From Candidatus Bathyarchaeia archaeon (GTDB taxonomy: Archaea > Thermoproteota > Bathyarchaeia > Bathyarchaeales > Bathyarchaeaceae): DNA of 64,000 nt. The stretch covers positions 186,001 through 250,000 of the forward strand of contig DATETJ010000004.1 in NCBI GenBank assembly GCA_035283685.1. Direction: 5' to 3'. This document shows positions 25,644-33,932 of this stretch, in pieces. The position numbers and the translations under genes are program-made. Within the stretch, counting starts at the first letter, position 1, and every line of letters begins with the position of its first letter. The notes under the pieces are model-generated. The model was not told the DNA's origin. It did no database searches and worked only from the letters and a program-made list of their open reading frames with translations.

Positions 25644-27557
25644 TTGAAGAGAGAGGATCAGATCGGATTGGTCTGGAACAGAAAAATCGCGTACGTCAAC
25701 TTGTCAAATGGCAAGATTGTGCAGAAGCCGATTCCACGAGAGATGCGCACCTTGTATTTGGGCGGTCGCGGCATCGATATGTATCTTCTGTACAATCACT
25801 TGCAGCCTGAAACTGACCCGCTCAGTCCAGAGAACGTGTTGATGATTGGTACCGGATTGTTATGTGGCATTCCATGTCTCGGCTCTGGACGAGGCGACAT
25901 CGCGGCTAAATCGCCGTTAACCGGCGCGGTTGGAGACTCGAATGTGGGTGGCTTTTTCGCGCCTGAACTCAGGTTGGCAGGTTTTGATCATTTAATCATT
26001 TCTGGAAAAGCGGACAAGCCAGTTTACCTGTGGGTCAACGATGGCGAAATCACGGTTGAGGATGCTTCGCATTTGTGGGGACAAGACACGTTTGATGCTC
26101 AGACGACTATAAGGAAAGACAAGGATGACGATGAGATCAAGAGCATTGTGATAGGCGTAGCTGGAGAAAACCTTGTCAGATTTGCCAATGTGCGCACAGG
26201 CATGAAGAACTCGGCTGGCAGAACGGGTATGGGCGCTGTTATGGGTTCGAAAAACCTCAAGGGCATAGCTGTGAGAGGCACGACGAGCATAGAATACGCG
26301 CATCCAGATGAGCTGCTTGACTACTGCAAAGAAATGAACGACATGATAATTGGCACGCGTTGGGCTAAGGCGCAGTCGAAATGGGGCACTATGATAATTT
26401 ACAGCAACACCAACACCACGGGTTTAATTAGAACGAAGAATTTTCAGCTGAACAGGTTCGAAGAAGGGCAAGATCTGGAACCTGAGAACATAGATCGCTA
26501 CTCGTTTGGTACTTCAGGCTGTTACAGTTGCGTTGTGCATTGCAGGCACCGCTACACTTTGAAAGATAGTTCTGGTGAGACGATTTTTGGCGAAGGACCA
26601 GAGTACACGTCGCTTGGCGCGTTTGGAACCATGGTGAACTGCAAGAAAATGGACACGATTCTGAAAGCTAACCATCTCGTTAACAAGTATGGCATTGACA
26701 CATTGGAAACGGGTGGACTCATCGCTTGGGCTATGGAATTGTATGAGAAAGGCATACTCACGGAAGCACAGATTGATGGATTGAAGCTGGAGTGGGGCGA
26801 CGAAAACGTCGTTTACGAGTTGATACGGAAAATTTCCACCCGAGAAGGCTTTGGCAACGTTCTTGCAGACGGCTTTAAACCAGCCATAGCCAGAATCGGA
26901 AAAGGCTCTGAATACTACGCCATTCAAGTCAAGGGTATGAGCAACTTGCATTCGGATGAACGTCCGACGCCGAGTTTCGCTTTAGGCATAGCCACGTCTA
27001 CGCGTGGTTCAGATCACTTGCGTAGCCGTCCCGCCATCGACTTGTATGGTTTGCCTGAAGAGTTGCTTGAGGAAGTGTATGGAGGACCTGTTGCTTCTGA
27101 TTCCACTTCGTATGATGGCAAGCCGCGGATGATTTGGTGGCAAGAACGTCTCTATGCAGTAACCGACGCGATTGGCGTGTGCAAGTTCCAAACGGTTTTC
27201 TGCGCGGTTCACGCACCAAACTGGAATGAATACTCAAAGCTCATTCAGCTTGCCACTGGCATGGAGTTTTCAAAGGCCCAGTTGATGCAAATCGGCGAAA
27301 GAATCTACACGCTTGAACGCTTGTTCAACCTGCGGGAAGGCTTCACTCGGAAAGACGACTCGATTTCAGAACGTTACTTCAAAGAGCCGACGCCCCTCGG
27401 TTTTCCAACCGCTAAAGGCAAGACGATCGACAAAGAGCGGTTTGAGAAGATGCTTGACGAGTATTACGCGTTGCATAACTGGGATCGAAACGGCGTGCCC
27501 ACGAAAGAGGCTTTGGAGCAACTAGGGTTGGACAAAGAGCCGTCGCACAAGATTTGA
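25644..27557 (+). CDS. Tungsten aldehyde:ferredoxin oxidoreductase family enzyme, BamB-like candidate
   Basis: Bis-tungstopterin enzyme of the AOR superfamily, 637 residues. The [4Fe-4S] ligands are Cys293, Cys296, Cys300 (CYSCVVHC) and Cys513 (IGVCKF). AOR active-site counterparts are Glu320 (GEGPEY) and His458 (STRGSDHL). Cys333 (MVNCKK) lies where the tungsten-ligating cysteine of the benzoyl-CoA reductase subunit BamB is expected, though that cysteine also occurs in other branches. The family includes aldehyde oxidoreductases and BamB, and the motif FFAPELRLAG with VYLWVND is shared by both. The start is TTG at 25644 or another TTG near 25662. Followed directly by a ferredoxin gene, as in the BamBC arrangement. 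Substrate undecided. Confidence 0.9.
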   Translation: MKREDQIGLVWNRKIAYVNLSNGKIVQKPIPREMRTLYLGGRGIDMYLLYNHLQPETDPLSPENVLMIGTGLLCGIPCLGSGRGDIAAKSPLTGAVGDSNVGGFFAPELRLAGFDHLIISGKADKPVYLWVNDGEITVEDASHLWGQDTFDAQTTIRKDKDDDEIKSIVIGVAGENLVRFANVRTGMKNSAGRTGMGAVMGSKNLKGIAVRGTTSIEYAHPDELLDYCKEMNDMIIGTRWAKAQSKWGTMIIYSNTNTTGLIRTKNFQLNRFEEGQDLEPENIDRYSFGTSGCYSCVVHCRHRYTLKDSSGETIFGEGPEYTSLGAFGTMVNCKKMDTILKANHLVNKYGIDTLETGGLIAWAMELYEKGILTEAQIDGLKLEWGDENVVYELIRKISTREGFGNVLADGFKPAIARIGKGSEYYAIQVKGMSNLHSDERPTPSFALGIATSTRGSDHLRSRPAIDLYGLPEELLEEVYGGPVASDSTSYDGKPRMIWWQERLYAVTDAIGVCKFQTVFCAVHAPNWNEYSKLIQLATGMEFSKAQLMQIGERIYTLERLFNLREGFTRKDDSISERYFKEPTPLGFPTAKGKTIDKERFEKMLDEYYALHNWDRNGVPTKEALEQLGLDKEPSHKI

Positions 27558-27568
27558 AGAAAGGAGAG

Positions 27569-28063
27569 ATGACTGTGGACAAGATCTTGTTCATTGACCC
27601 AGAGAAATGCACTGGGTGCCGCCTCTGCGAAACAGCCTGCTCGTTGCATCATGAAAAAGTGGTTAATCCTGCGTTGGCGCGAATTCATGTTGCCAAGTGG
27701 GAAACCGCTGGTCTGTATATTCCTGTTGTCTGCGTGCAATGCGAATCGCCTATATGCCAAACCGTGTGTCCTGTGCGAGCAATAAGTCGAGATGAAAAAA
27801 CTGGAGCTGTCATAATCGACCCAGATGCCTGCGTTGGCTGTCGCCTCTGCGCTCTCTATTGTCCATTTGCAGGCGCCCAGATCGACTTCAAGAAGGGAAG
27901 AATTTTGAAATGCGATTTGTGCAGCGGTGAGCCTGTGTGCGCCAAGTTCTGCGACCCAAAAGCGTTGCAGTATGTTAAGGCGTCTACGGCTAACATGATG
28001 AAGCAGCGTGCAGCGGCTCAGAGATTTTCAGAACTCATGAAGAAAATGTTGGTTGCGCCTTAA
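27569..28063 (+). CDS. Ferredoxin-like electron-transfer subunit with four Fe-S motifs
   Basis: Four cysteine groups in order: CTGCRLCETAC, CVQCESPICQTVC, CVGCRLCALYC and CDLCSGEPVCAKFC, the layout of polyferredoxin subunits (DmsB/HycB-like) able to hold up to four [4Fe-4S] clusters. It would pass electrons to or from the AOR-family enzyme. The frame is open from a TTG overlapping the AOR stop; AAGGAG then stands 2 bases before ATG 27569 and 8 before GTG 27575, so either may be the real start. Its 3' end overlaps the convergent HdrD-like gene by 4 bases. Confidence 0.88.
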   Translation: MTVDKILFIDPEKCTGCRLCETACSLHHEKVVNPALARIHVAKWETAGLYIPVVCVQCESPICQTVCPVRAISRDEKTGAVIIDPDACVGCRLCALYCPFAGAQIDFKKGRILKCDLCSGEPVCAKFCDPKALQYVKASTANMMKQRAAAQRFSELMKKMLVAP

Positions 28064-29598
28064 GAAGTGGACAGATCGGCTATTTCCACTACGTCATAGA
28101 CTTTGATTCCCGGCGTTTTTCTGGTTGCTGCGTTGCGCAGGTTGATGTGGCATGTGGGGCAGGCAGTCGTGAGAGCTGATACGCCTAGGGGAACCGCGTC
28201 TTTGACGAGTCTTTCTGTGGCGCAGTTGTTGGCAACTGTGTTGTTGAAAGACCATAGTCCGCCCCCGGCTCCGCAGCATCGTGAGCGGGTTCGGTTCAGC
28301 GACATTTCTACAAAGTCTAGCTTGGGCACAGCGTTTAGAACGTTGCGTGGTGAGTTGTAGACGTTGCTGTGTCGTCCCAGCGAGCAGGGATCGTGATATG
28401 TGATTTTCCAGTTCAAATCGCGTGGGACGAGGTCTTTTTCTTTGATGAGATTCTCGACGTATTGTGTGGCATGCTGGACTTTGAAGGGCAGGCTTATGCC
28501 AAGTATTTCTGGGTACATTTTGGTAAACGTGTAGTAGCAGCCGGCACAAGTTGTGATCAGAGTCTCTGCCTTTGTTTGGCTTAGCCTTTCAACAAGTGTT
28601 GAGGCGTTTTTCTTTGCCTCGTTCCACAGTCCTGATGCGAATAGGACGTAGCCGCAGCATCCTTCTCTCTCGCCTAGATACGTGAACTCGACGTGTGCCT
28701 TGTTTAGAATGTTGCCCAACGCCTTTGCTGTGTTTGGAGTGCGAGTTGAAGCCACGCAGCCAGCCCAGTAGAGAACGGAAGCCTTCTGCGGAAAGACGCC
28801 TTTTTGCGGAAGTTGCTGTGTCCACGTAACGCGTTTGCTGGGCGGCATGCCGCTTGGGTCTCCAACCTCAAATATGTTCTTGGCTGTAGCTGCAAACAGG
28901 TCAGGCACCCCTTTTTTCTGAGCAATACGGCGACGCGTGTCCAATATGGCTTTTCTGACTTGCGTGCTTTCGAAGCAGGGCGCAAAGCATAGTCCGCAGA
29001 GGCTGCAAGAGTACAGGATGTCGATTGCCTTAGGGGAAGGTGACAACTCGCCGCTCGACAATGCACGAGCAATGATGGCTCTGCCTTTAGACGACCATGT
29101 TTCGACATTGTTGAAGGATGGGCTTACTGGGCAGTAGCCGCTGCACACTTTGCATGCGAGGCATTTCTGCGAAGGAAGATCCGAGAAGAATGAGTTCAGC
29201 GCGAGAGCATAGTTGCGAAATGAACCGTGTCCAGCCCTCTTGATTTCCTGTTCCAAGTCCGCGGTTTGAGGCTGTTTTTCGTTTAGGTTCAGAAGACCTT
29301 CAAGTTGAGGCGGGTCAGCATCGTCGATCAGAACCACGGCTTTTGACGGAGTTTGATCGAATCCACTTTTTCCTTCAGTTCTTTTGAAGACCAGAAAGCC
29401 TTCAACCTGAGCCAGCTCGCGAATTTCGTTGGCTTGCAGGCTAGAGCTGACTTTGACGACAGCGTCAATTCGTGGATACTGCTTCTGTCTAAAAAACTGT
29501 TCAAAAGAATACGCATACAGATCTTCAGGGTCTGTTAAAACGTTTGAGTCGCCCGCAATTCGCCGAAGGGTCTGAATGACGCTGCTCTTCAATGACAT
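28060..29598 (-). CDS. HdrD-like Fe-S oxidoreductase with degenerate FAD-oxidase N-terminus
   Basis: C-terminal two-thirds resemble HdrD/GlpC: ferredoxin clusters CLACKVCSGYCP (about residue 146) and CSLCGLCFAPC (about 198), then two CCG domains (GCCGYVLF with CAGCYY; RCCGAGGG with CPTCH). These bind the non-cubane or cubane clusters that handle thiols or electron transfer. The first 110 residues (VLTDPEDLYAYSFEQ, then DAVVKVSSSLQANEIRELA) look like the start of a GlcD-type FAD-binding domain that then stops short. ATG at 29598 (MSLKSS) preferred over GTG 29646. It faces the ferredoxin gene tail to tail, so it is a separate transcript but a plausible BamD-like partner. Confidence 0.85.
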   Translation of the reverse strand: MSLKSSVIQTLRRIAGDSNVLTDPEDLYAYSFEQFFRQKQYPRIDAVVKVSSSLQANEIRELAQVEGFLVFKRTEGKSGFDQTPSKAVVLIDDADPPQLEGLLNLNEKQPQTADLEQEIKRAGHGSFRNYALALNSFFSDLPSQKCLACKVCSGYCPVSPSFNNVETWSSKGRAIIARALSSGELSPSPKAIDILYSCSLCGLCFAPCFESTQVRKAILDTRRRIAQKKGVPDLFAATAKNIFEVGDPSGMPPSKRVTWTQQLPQKGVFPQKASVLYWAGCVASTRTPNTAKALGNILNKAHVEFTYLGEREGCCGYVLFASGLWNEAKKNASTLVERLSQTKAETLITTCAGCYYTFTKMYPEILGISLPFKVQHATQYVENLIKEKDLVPRDLNWKITYHDPCSLGRHSNVYNSPRNVLNAVPKLDFVEMSLNRTRSRCCGAGGGLWSFNNTVANNCATERLVKDAVPLGVSALTTACPTCHINLRNAATRKTPGIKVYDVVEIADLSTS

Positions 29599-29670
29599 GT
29601 TCTTTGCTCTGTGCGCCAATTGGAGTAAGAAAATAGGCTTGGGCACAGATTAACGCTTCGAAAACTCCGC

Positions 29671-30006
29671 CTATTTCTTGAATACTCGTTTGCCTATGAA
29701 CCCGCCTACAGCCCCTAAAGCTGCTCCAATGGCAACGCCGATTGGCACAAAAAAGACCACAAGGGTCAGTATTCGGTTAATATCCTCTAGAATGCTTGGG
29801 TGGTAATTCGTATACAGGGCGTAGACGACCTCAAACAAGATGCCGAGGAGTAAGCCTCTTTTGACCCCTGCTGCTACGATGCCGACAATTAGAGGGGTTA
29901 TGAGGAAGATGATTAGCCGTGGTCCTTCTTGGTTGCTGAGCAAAACTGCTCCGATGATGAAGAGGACTACACCTGCAATCAATGCATAGATTGTATGCTT
30001 GTTCAT
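29671..30006 (-). CDS. Small membrane protein, four predicted helices
   Basis: Not recognised. Hydrophobic helices at about residues 8-23, 29-47, 50-66 and 82-105, with a basic tail KRVFKK. ATG start preceded by an AGGTGG site. Gene lies between the HdrD-like gene and BamA, on the minus strand. Nothing links it to metabolism. Confidence 0.6.
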   Translation of the reverse strand: MNKHTIYALIAGVVLFIIGAVLLSNQEGPRLIIFLITPLIVGIVAAGVKRGLLLGILFEVVYALYTNYHPSILEDINRILTLVVFFVPIGVAIGAALGAVGGFIGKRVFKK

Positions 30007-30046
30007 TGGAGGTCCACCTGATATTGTCTACTCATGCCGAGCTTGA

Positions 30047-30060
30047 AATTTATAAGATTT
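30047..30060 (-). promoter_or_regulatory. TATA-like box for the membrane protein gene
   Basis: Minus-strand cttataaat, about 43-50 bases upstream of the ATG at 30006, at a fitting distance for a short leader. Confidence 0.4.
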
Positions 30061-30108
30061 ATCTAGGAAAAACTAGAGTGCCTCTTGGTCTGAGGGAATG
30101 GGAGAAAC

Positions 30109-30120
30109 TCATATAAAACA
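30109..30120 (+). promoter_or_regulatory. TATA-like box for the BamA-Had unit
   Basis: Plus-strand catataaaaca lies 62-73 bases before the BamA start codon; transcription would begin near 30140 and leave room for the AAAAGGA ribosome site. Confidence 0.4.
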
Positions 30121-30181
30121 TCAAATGCTATAAGCCTAAATTTCTAGAGTAACGTCGTATCATGAAAAGGATAGATGAAAT

Positions 30182-31333
30182 ATGGCATTAAGTTGGTTGC
30201 CGAGAGATCATGAACTTAAGAACCATGCGTTGCACGGTGACACGCATTGGAGCAAACAAGCTCCTAGCATAATGTATGAGAAAAGACCTTTGACAGATCC
30301 AGAAGGTAAGCCGATTGAAGATTTGTTCGTTGCTTGGATCATATTGAACAATCCTCAGCAGTACAACTCATATACAACTGAGATGGTGAAAGGCGTCATA
30401 GCCGGCTTCGAAAACGCCTCACTTGACCGAAGCGTGGTCGCTGTTGTGTTCACAGGTGAAGGAGCCAACGCGTTCTGCACAGGCGGAAACACGAAGGAAT
30501 ACGCCGAATACTACAGCCAAAGACCCAACGAATACGGCGAATACATGGAGCTCTTCAACCACATGGTAGACTCCATACTCATGTGCAAGAAACCCGTCAT
30601 CAACCGAGTCAACGGCATGCGGGTCGCAGGGGGGCAGGAAATCGGCATGGCATGTGACATTTCTATTGCTTCTGATCTCGCAGTTTTTGGACAAGCTGGT
30701 CCGAGGCACGGGTCGTCTCCAGACGGTGGCTCCTCGGATTTCCTACCTTGGATGCTTAGCATGGAAGACGCTTTGTGGAACTGTGTTTCCTGCGAGTTGT
30801 GGAGCGCCTACAAAATGAAGCGGCTGGGCTTGATCAATAGGGCTGTTCCAGTAATCAATGATGAGGGCAAGTGGGTTCGTAACCCGTCCGTTGTCACAGA
30901 TCAATACATCGAAAACGGTGAAGTCGTTTACGGCGAAGTCAAGACCGGGGAGGAATATGACAAGGCCCAAGCTTACATCAAGGCAGCGAGAGAACAGAAC
31001 AAAATCAGCCTCGAACTACTTGACAAAGAAGTTAACAAAGTTGTCTGGTTGTTCGCCAACTTGTTCCCCGGTTGTGTGATAAAGGCAATTGACAGTGTGC
31101 GCGCTAAGAAGAAGTTCTTCTGGGACACAGCCAAAGATTACAACCGTCACTGGCTTGCGGCGAATATGAATTATGAAGCCTTCTTGGGTTTCAGTGCATT
31201 CAACACAAGGAAATTGACGGGCAAAGATACAATTGACTTCATCAAGTTCAGGCAGTTGATTGCAAGAGGCAAACTCGCGGAAGACGCCATGTACGACGAA
31301 GTCATGCCTAAACCCAAAGAACAGCAGAAATAG
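30182..31333 (+). CDS. bamA: 6-oxocyclohex-1-ene-1-carbonyl-CoA hydrolase (BamA/Oah)
   Basis: Crotonase-family enzyme that hydrates and opens the ring of 6-oxocyclohex-1-ene-1-carbonyl-CoA to 3-hydroxypimelyl-CoA, the hallmark step of anaerobic benzoyl-CoA degradation. Recognised by the long family-specific blocks FCTGGNTKEYAEYY (98-111), NRVNGMRVAGGQEIGMACD (141-159) and FGQAGPRHGS (169-178) and by the N-terminal YEKRPLTDP, all as in Thauera and Geobacter BamA; length 383 is full. The next gene, 31 bases on, is the dehydrogenase that makes its substrate. ATG start with AAAAGGA upstream. Substrate inferred from the family; no ring-reductase is proven here. Confidence 0.93.
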   Translation: MALSWLPRDHELKNHALHGDTHWSKQAPSIMYEKRPLTDPEGKPIEDLFVAWIILNNPQQYNSYTTEMVKGVIAGFENASLDRSVVAVVFTGEGANAFCTGGNTKEYAEYYSQRPNEYGEYMELFNHMVDSILMCKKPVINRVNGMRVAGGQEIGMACDISIASDLAVFGQAGPRHGSSPDGGSSDFLPWMLSMEDALWNCVSCELWSAYKMKRLGLINRAVPVINDEGKWVRNPSVVTDQYIENGEVVYGEVKTGEEYDKAQAYIKAAREQNKISLELLDKEVNKVVWLFANLFPGCVIKAIDSVRAKKKFFWDTAKDYNRHWLAANMNYEAFLGFSAFNTRKLTGKDTIDFIKFRQLIARGKLAEDAMYDEVMPKPKEQQK

Positions 31334-31364
31334 CGAAGATTCCAGAAAACAGAGGCGACGGAGC

Positions 31365-32471
31365 GTGAGCAAGATTCCCGAGAAGATACAGACTTGGCAG
31401 ATGAGGAGACCGTGGAGCAAAGACCCAAAAACAGGACAAGCAACTGAAGGACTGATTGAAAGAGCGGAGATTCCAGTTCCAGCTTTGCAGCCAAATGAGG
31501 TTCTTGTTGAAATCGCTGGCTGCGGCGTATGCCACACCGACCTCGGCTACTTCTACGACGGCGTGCCCACAGTTACCAAGCCTCCGCTCACGTTGGGACA
31601 TGAGATCAGCGGCACTGTGATAGCGGGTGACAGCCGACTCGTGGGCAAGGAAGTTATCGTTCCTGCGGTGATGCCCTGCAACAAATGTGACATATGCTCC
31701 TCTGGGCGAGGAAACCGCTGTCTAGCTCAGAAAATGCCGGGAAACAGCCTGGGCGTTTACGGAGGCTTTTCCAGCCACGTTCCCGTGCCTTCCGAGGATT
31801 TGTGCGTGGTTGGCAACCGAGGCGGCTTTCAACTAGCTGAGTTAGCGGTGATCGCGGATGCTGTAACTACGCCTTATCAAGCCTGTGTGAGAGCTGGGCT
31901 GAAGAAGAATGATAATGTGGTTGTGGTTGGTGTCACCGGCGGCGTTGGCAGCTACGTGGCTCAGATGGCTAAGGCTTTTGGCGCCAAGACAGTGGTGGGC
32001 ATTGCTCGCGATCAAGAGAAACTCGAGCGTTCGTTGAAGTACGGCTCCGATTACATGATCAACTCTAGTGGCAAAGATGACAATGCTATTCGCAATGAGT
32101 TCAAAGAACTGTGCAAGGCGCATGGACTTCCCAACTACGCTTGGATAATCTTTGAGGTTACAGGAACAGGTGCAGGGCAGTCCATTGCATTGAACCTGTT
32201 GTCGTTTGTGGGCAAATTGGTCGTCATAGGCTTTGGCATGCAAAAAAATGAGTTCAACCTGTCCAGACTGATGGCGTTCGACGCCGATATCGTAGGTACG
32301 TGGGGCTGTCTCCCCAAGTACTACTCCAAAGTGCTTGAAATGGTGCTAAACGAAACCATCAAGATACGTCCATTCACTGAAACTCGACCCATGAGCAGGA
32401 TCAGTGAAGTATTCAGTGAAGCACACACAACAAGAATGATGAAAAGAGTAGTCTTAACGCCAGATTTCTAA
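31365..32471 (+). CDS. had: 6-hydroxycyclohex-1-ene-1-carbonyl-CoA dehydrogenase (Had/BamQ type)
   Basis: Zinc-dependent medium-chain alcohol dehydrogenase that oxidises 6-hydroxycyclohex-1-ene-1-carbonyl-CoA to the 6-oxo compound used by BamA. Catalytic zinc Cys56 (CGVCHTDL) and GHE (His79, Glu80); structural zinc Cys105, Cys108, Cys111, Cys119; nucleotide-binding VGVTGGVGSY. The DGVPTVTKPPLTLGHEISG region is a close match to bacterial Had. The GTG at 31365 gives 368 residues, as expected; the frame extends upstream into the end of BamA but that part is not protein-like. Adjacent BamA supports the specific call over a generic alcohol dehydrogenase. Confidence 0.9.
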   Translation: MSKIPEKIQTWQMRRPWSKDPKTGQATEGLIERAEIPVPALQPNEVLVEIAGCGVCHTDLGYFYDGVPTVTKPPLTLGHEISGTVIAGDSRLVGKEVIVPAVMPCNKCDICSSGRGNRCLAQKMPGNSLGVYGGFSSHVPVPSEDLCVVGNRGGFQLAELAVIADAVTTPYQACVRAGLKKNDNVVVVGVTGGVGSYVAQMAKAFGAKTVVGIARDQEKLERSLKYGSDYMINSSGKDDNAIRNEFKELCKAHGLPNYAWIIFEVTGTGAGQSIALNLLSFVGKLVVIGFGMQKNEFNLSRLMAFDADIVGTWGCLPKYYSKVLEMVLNETIKIRPFTETRPMSRISEVFSEAHTTRMMKRVVLTPDF

Positions 32472-32544
32472 ACTCAGTGCGGATTGAACTGCGAAATCTC
32501 TCGGACAGATCGGTCAGAGCGAATCCTTGCAGTCTATGTAGAGT

Positions 32545-33012
32545 TCACGTTAAGTCTTGCCATTTAACTATCTTTAATGGAATATTGGCTTTTTGAACCG
32601 CTGGTTTGATGTCTTTTGATTCTGTTAGTAGCAATCCCGTGTGCTGTGTTGCCGCGGCTGCGATGAAACAGTCTGGTAAGTCGGTTAATCCGCTTTGGTG
32701 GAGTTCCATGGCGGTTCTTGTGGTTTCTAATTCGCATATTGGGAATCTCTCTATTCTGGTCTCTAAGAGGAGGCTTTTTGCGCCTATTTCAATTCTTTTC
32801 ATAGTTCGCGCTCTGTTATGCGATTTTTCTGCTTCTCTGAGTGCTTTTCCAACAGCTTCAAAGAGGCTTATTTCGTTGATTTTGACATTGAAGCCTAAGT
32901 TGATTATTGTTTCCAGAGGGTTTTCTGGAAGCCCTGCAACTTTGACTCCGACCAAAGGAAGTAGGAACGTGCTGTCAACGAGTATGCTTTCTCGAGTGTG
33001 CAAAGTATTCAC
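32545..33012 (-). CDS. PIN-domain protein (VapC-like)
   Basis: Putative Mg-dependent ribonuclease of the PIN fold. Acidic residues: Asp13 (ILVDSTFLLP), Glu52 (ISLFEAVG), Asp111/Asp114 (TDLPDCFIAAAA) and Asp134, the standard PIN quartet. Length 155. Its start faces the AbrB-like gene across 69 bases, so the pair is head to head, unlike most co-transcribed vapBC modules. The ATG is at 33012. It may be a toxin, or a housekeeping PIN protein. Confidence 0.82.
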   Translation of the reverse strand: MNTLHTRESILVDSTFLLPLVGVKVAGLPENPLETIINLGFNVKINEISLFEAVGKALREAEKSHNRARTMKRIEIGAKSLLLETRIERFPICELETTRTAMELHQSGLTDLPDCFIAAAATQHTGLLLTESKDIKPAVQKANIPLKIVKWQDLT

Positions 33013-33081
33013 CGAGTATTTTTTGTTTGCTCGGTAGATTTATTAGTTCCGATAATATAGGATTTCTCTTGGTAATGCAGC

Positions 33082-33348
33082 TTGACTGAAGTTGGCGTTG
33101 TAGGTAAAAAGTATGACCTTTATCCTCCAAAGGAAATCAGGAACGAGCTTGGACTGAAACCTGGTCAGAAGGTTTTGTACAGGGTGGAGAAGGGAAAGCT
33201 CGTGGTTGAGGTTATACCCAGAGTTGAAGAAGCTGAAAAACTGCCCAAGTTTGCAGAGACAAGCGTTGAGGAGTTTGAGAAGTTCACAAAGGAACTGGAA
33301 GAGGGCAGCGTTAGGAAGCTGAAAAAAGCAGTGAAGAGAAAGCATTAA
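33082..33348 (+). CDS. AbrB/SpoVT-family DNA-binding protein (VapB-like antitoxin)
   Basis: Swapped-hairpin AbrB domain at about residues 1-48 (YDLYPPKEIRNELGLKPGQK, then VLYRVEKGKLVVEV), then a charged helical tail that could wrap the PIN partner. 88 residues, TTG start. Lies head to head with the PIN gene, so one intergenic region could serve both; as an antitoxin it would also repress that region. Confidence 0.78.
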   Translation: MTEVGVVGKKYDLYPPKEIRNELGLKPGQKVLYRVEKGKLVVEVIPRVEEAEKLPKFAETSVEEFEKFTKELEEGSVRKLKKAVKRKH

Positions 33349-33514
33349 AAATCATTAGACGAAGATGCCAGATTTCCGTCACCCGTTCTGCGAACCCAAC
33401 CTCAGCGACGCATTATAATGAATACGGCTCGAGACTCGAAACTCGGACGCAATAGAACAACTAAAGAAGACAAACATGGGTCTTCGACCAATCCGTTAAT
33501 GACAAGCTTTTCAT

Positions 33515-33526
33515 AGAGCTAGCTCT
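33515..33526. promoter_or_regulatory. Perfect 12-base palindrome upstream of zinc-ribbon gene
   Basis: agagctagctct is its own complement and lies 29 bases before the TTG start of the next gene. It could be an operator half-site pair, or chance; the 206-base gap around it holds no credible gene. Confidence 0.25.
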
Positions 33527-33554
33527 CTCCTTTTAGCATCGAGGCTTTCTACTA

Positions 33555-33908
33555 TTGGAAGAGGAGCAACGGAAAAAGAAGAAACGCAAGCGCCAGCTAA
33601 CCTTGCTTAAGCAGGAAGAGATTCAGAGCGGATCTTTCCCAGCATTGATGGAAGTCTTAGAAGAGCTTGGGAAGGAAGGAAAATTTGTTGACGTGCAGAT
33701 CTGTCCTAGATGCAAGAGCGCCAAGGTTCGCAGAGTTGGCTCGATGGGGGGCGATATGTCAGGGCATATGGCAGTGACGCCGGTCAAGTACGAATGCCTC
33801 GACTGCGGATGGAGAGAACGCCTGGTCATCAAAGCAACTAACCGACCCTTAGGTTGGAGGGAAGTGGCCATAATCGCCGAGGCACTCGACCTAAAAGACA
33901 AGAAATAA
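33555..33908 (+). CDS. C4 zinc-ribbon protein, 117 aa
   Basis: A Lys/Arg-rich N-terminus (KKKKRKRQ), then CPRCKSAKVRRVGSMGGD and ECLDCGWRERL, two CxxC knuckles about 25 residues apart. Similar small zinc-ribbon proteins are widespread in archaea with no known role; nucleic-acid binding is plausible from the basic start. TTG start. Confidence 0.65.
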   Translation: MEEEQRKKKKRKRQLTLLKQEEIQSGSFPALMEVLEELGKEGKFVDVQICPRCKSAKVRRVGSMGGDMSGHMAVTPVKYECLDCGWRERLVIKATNRPLGWREVAIIAEALDLKDKK

Positions 33909-33932
33909 GAGGCGCCCCATGACCAGCGCAAG

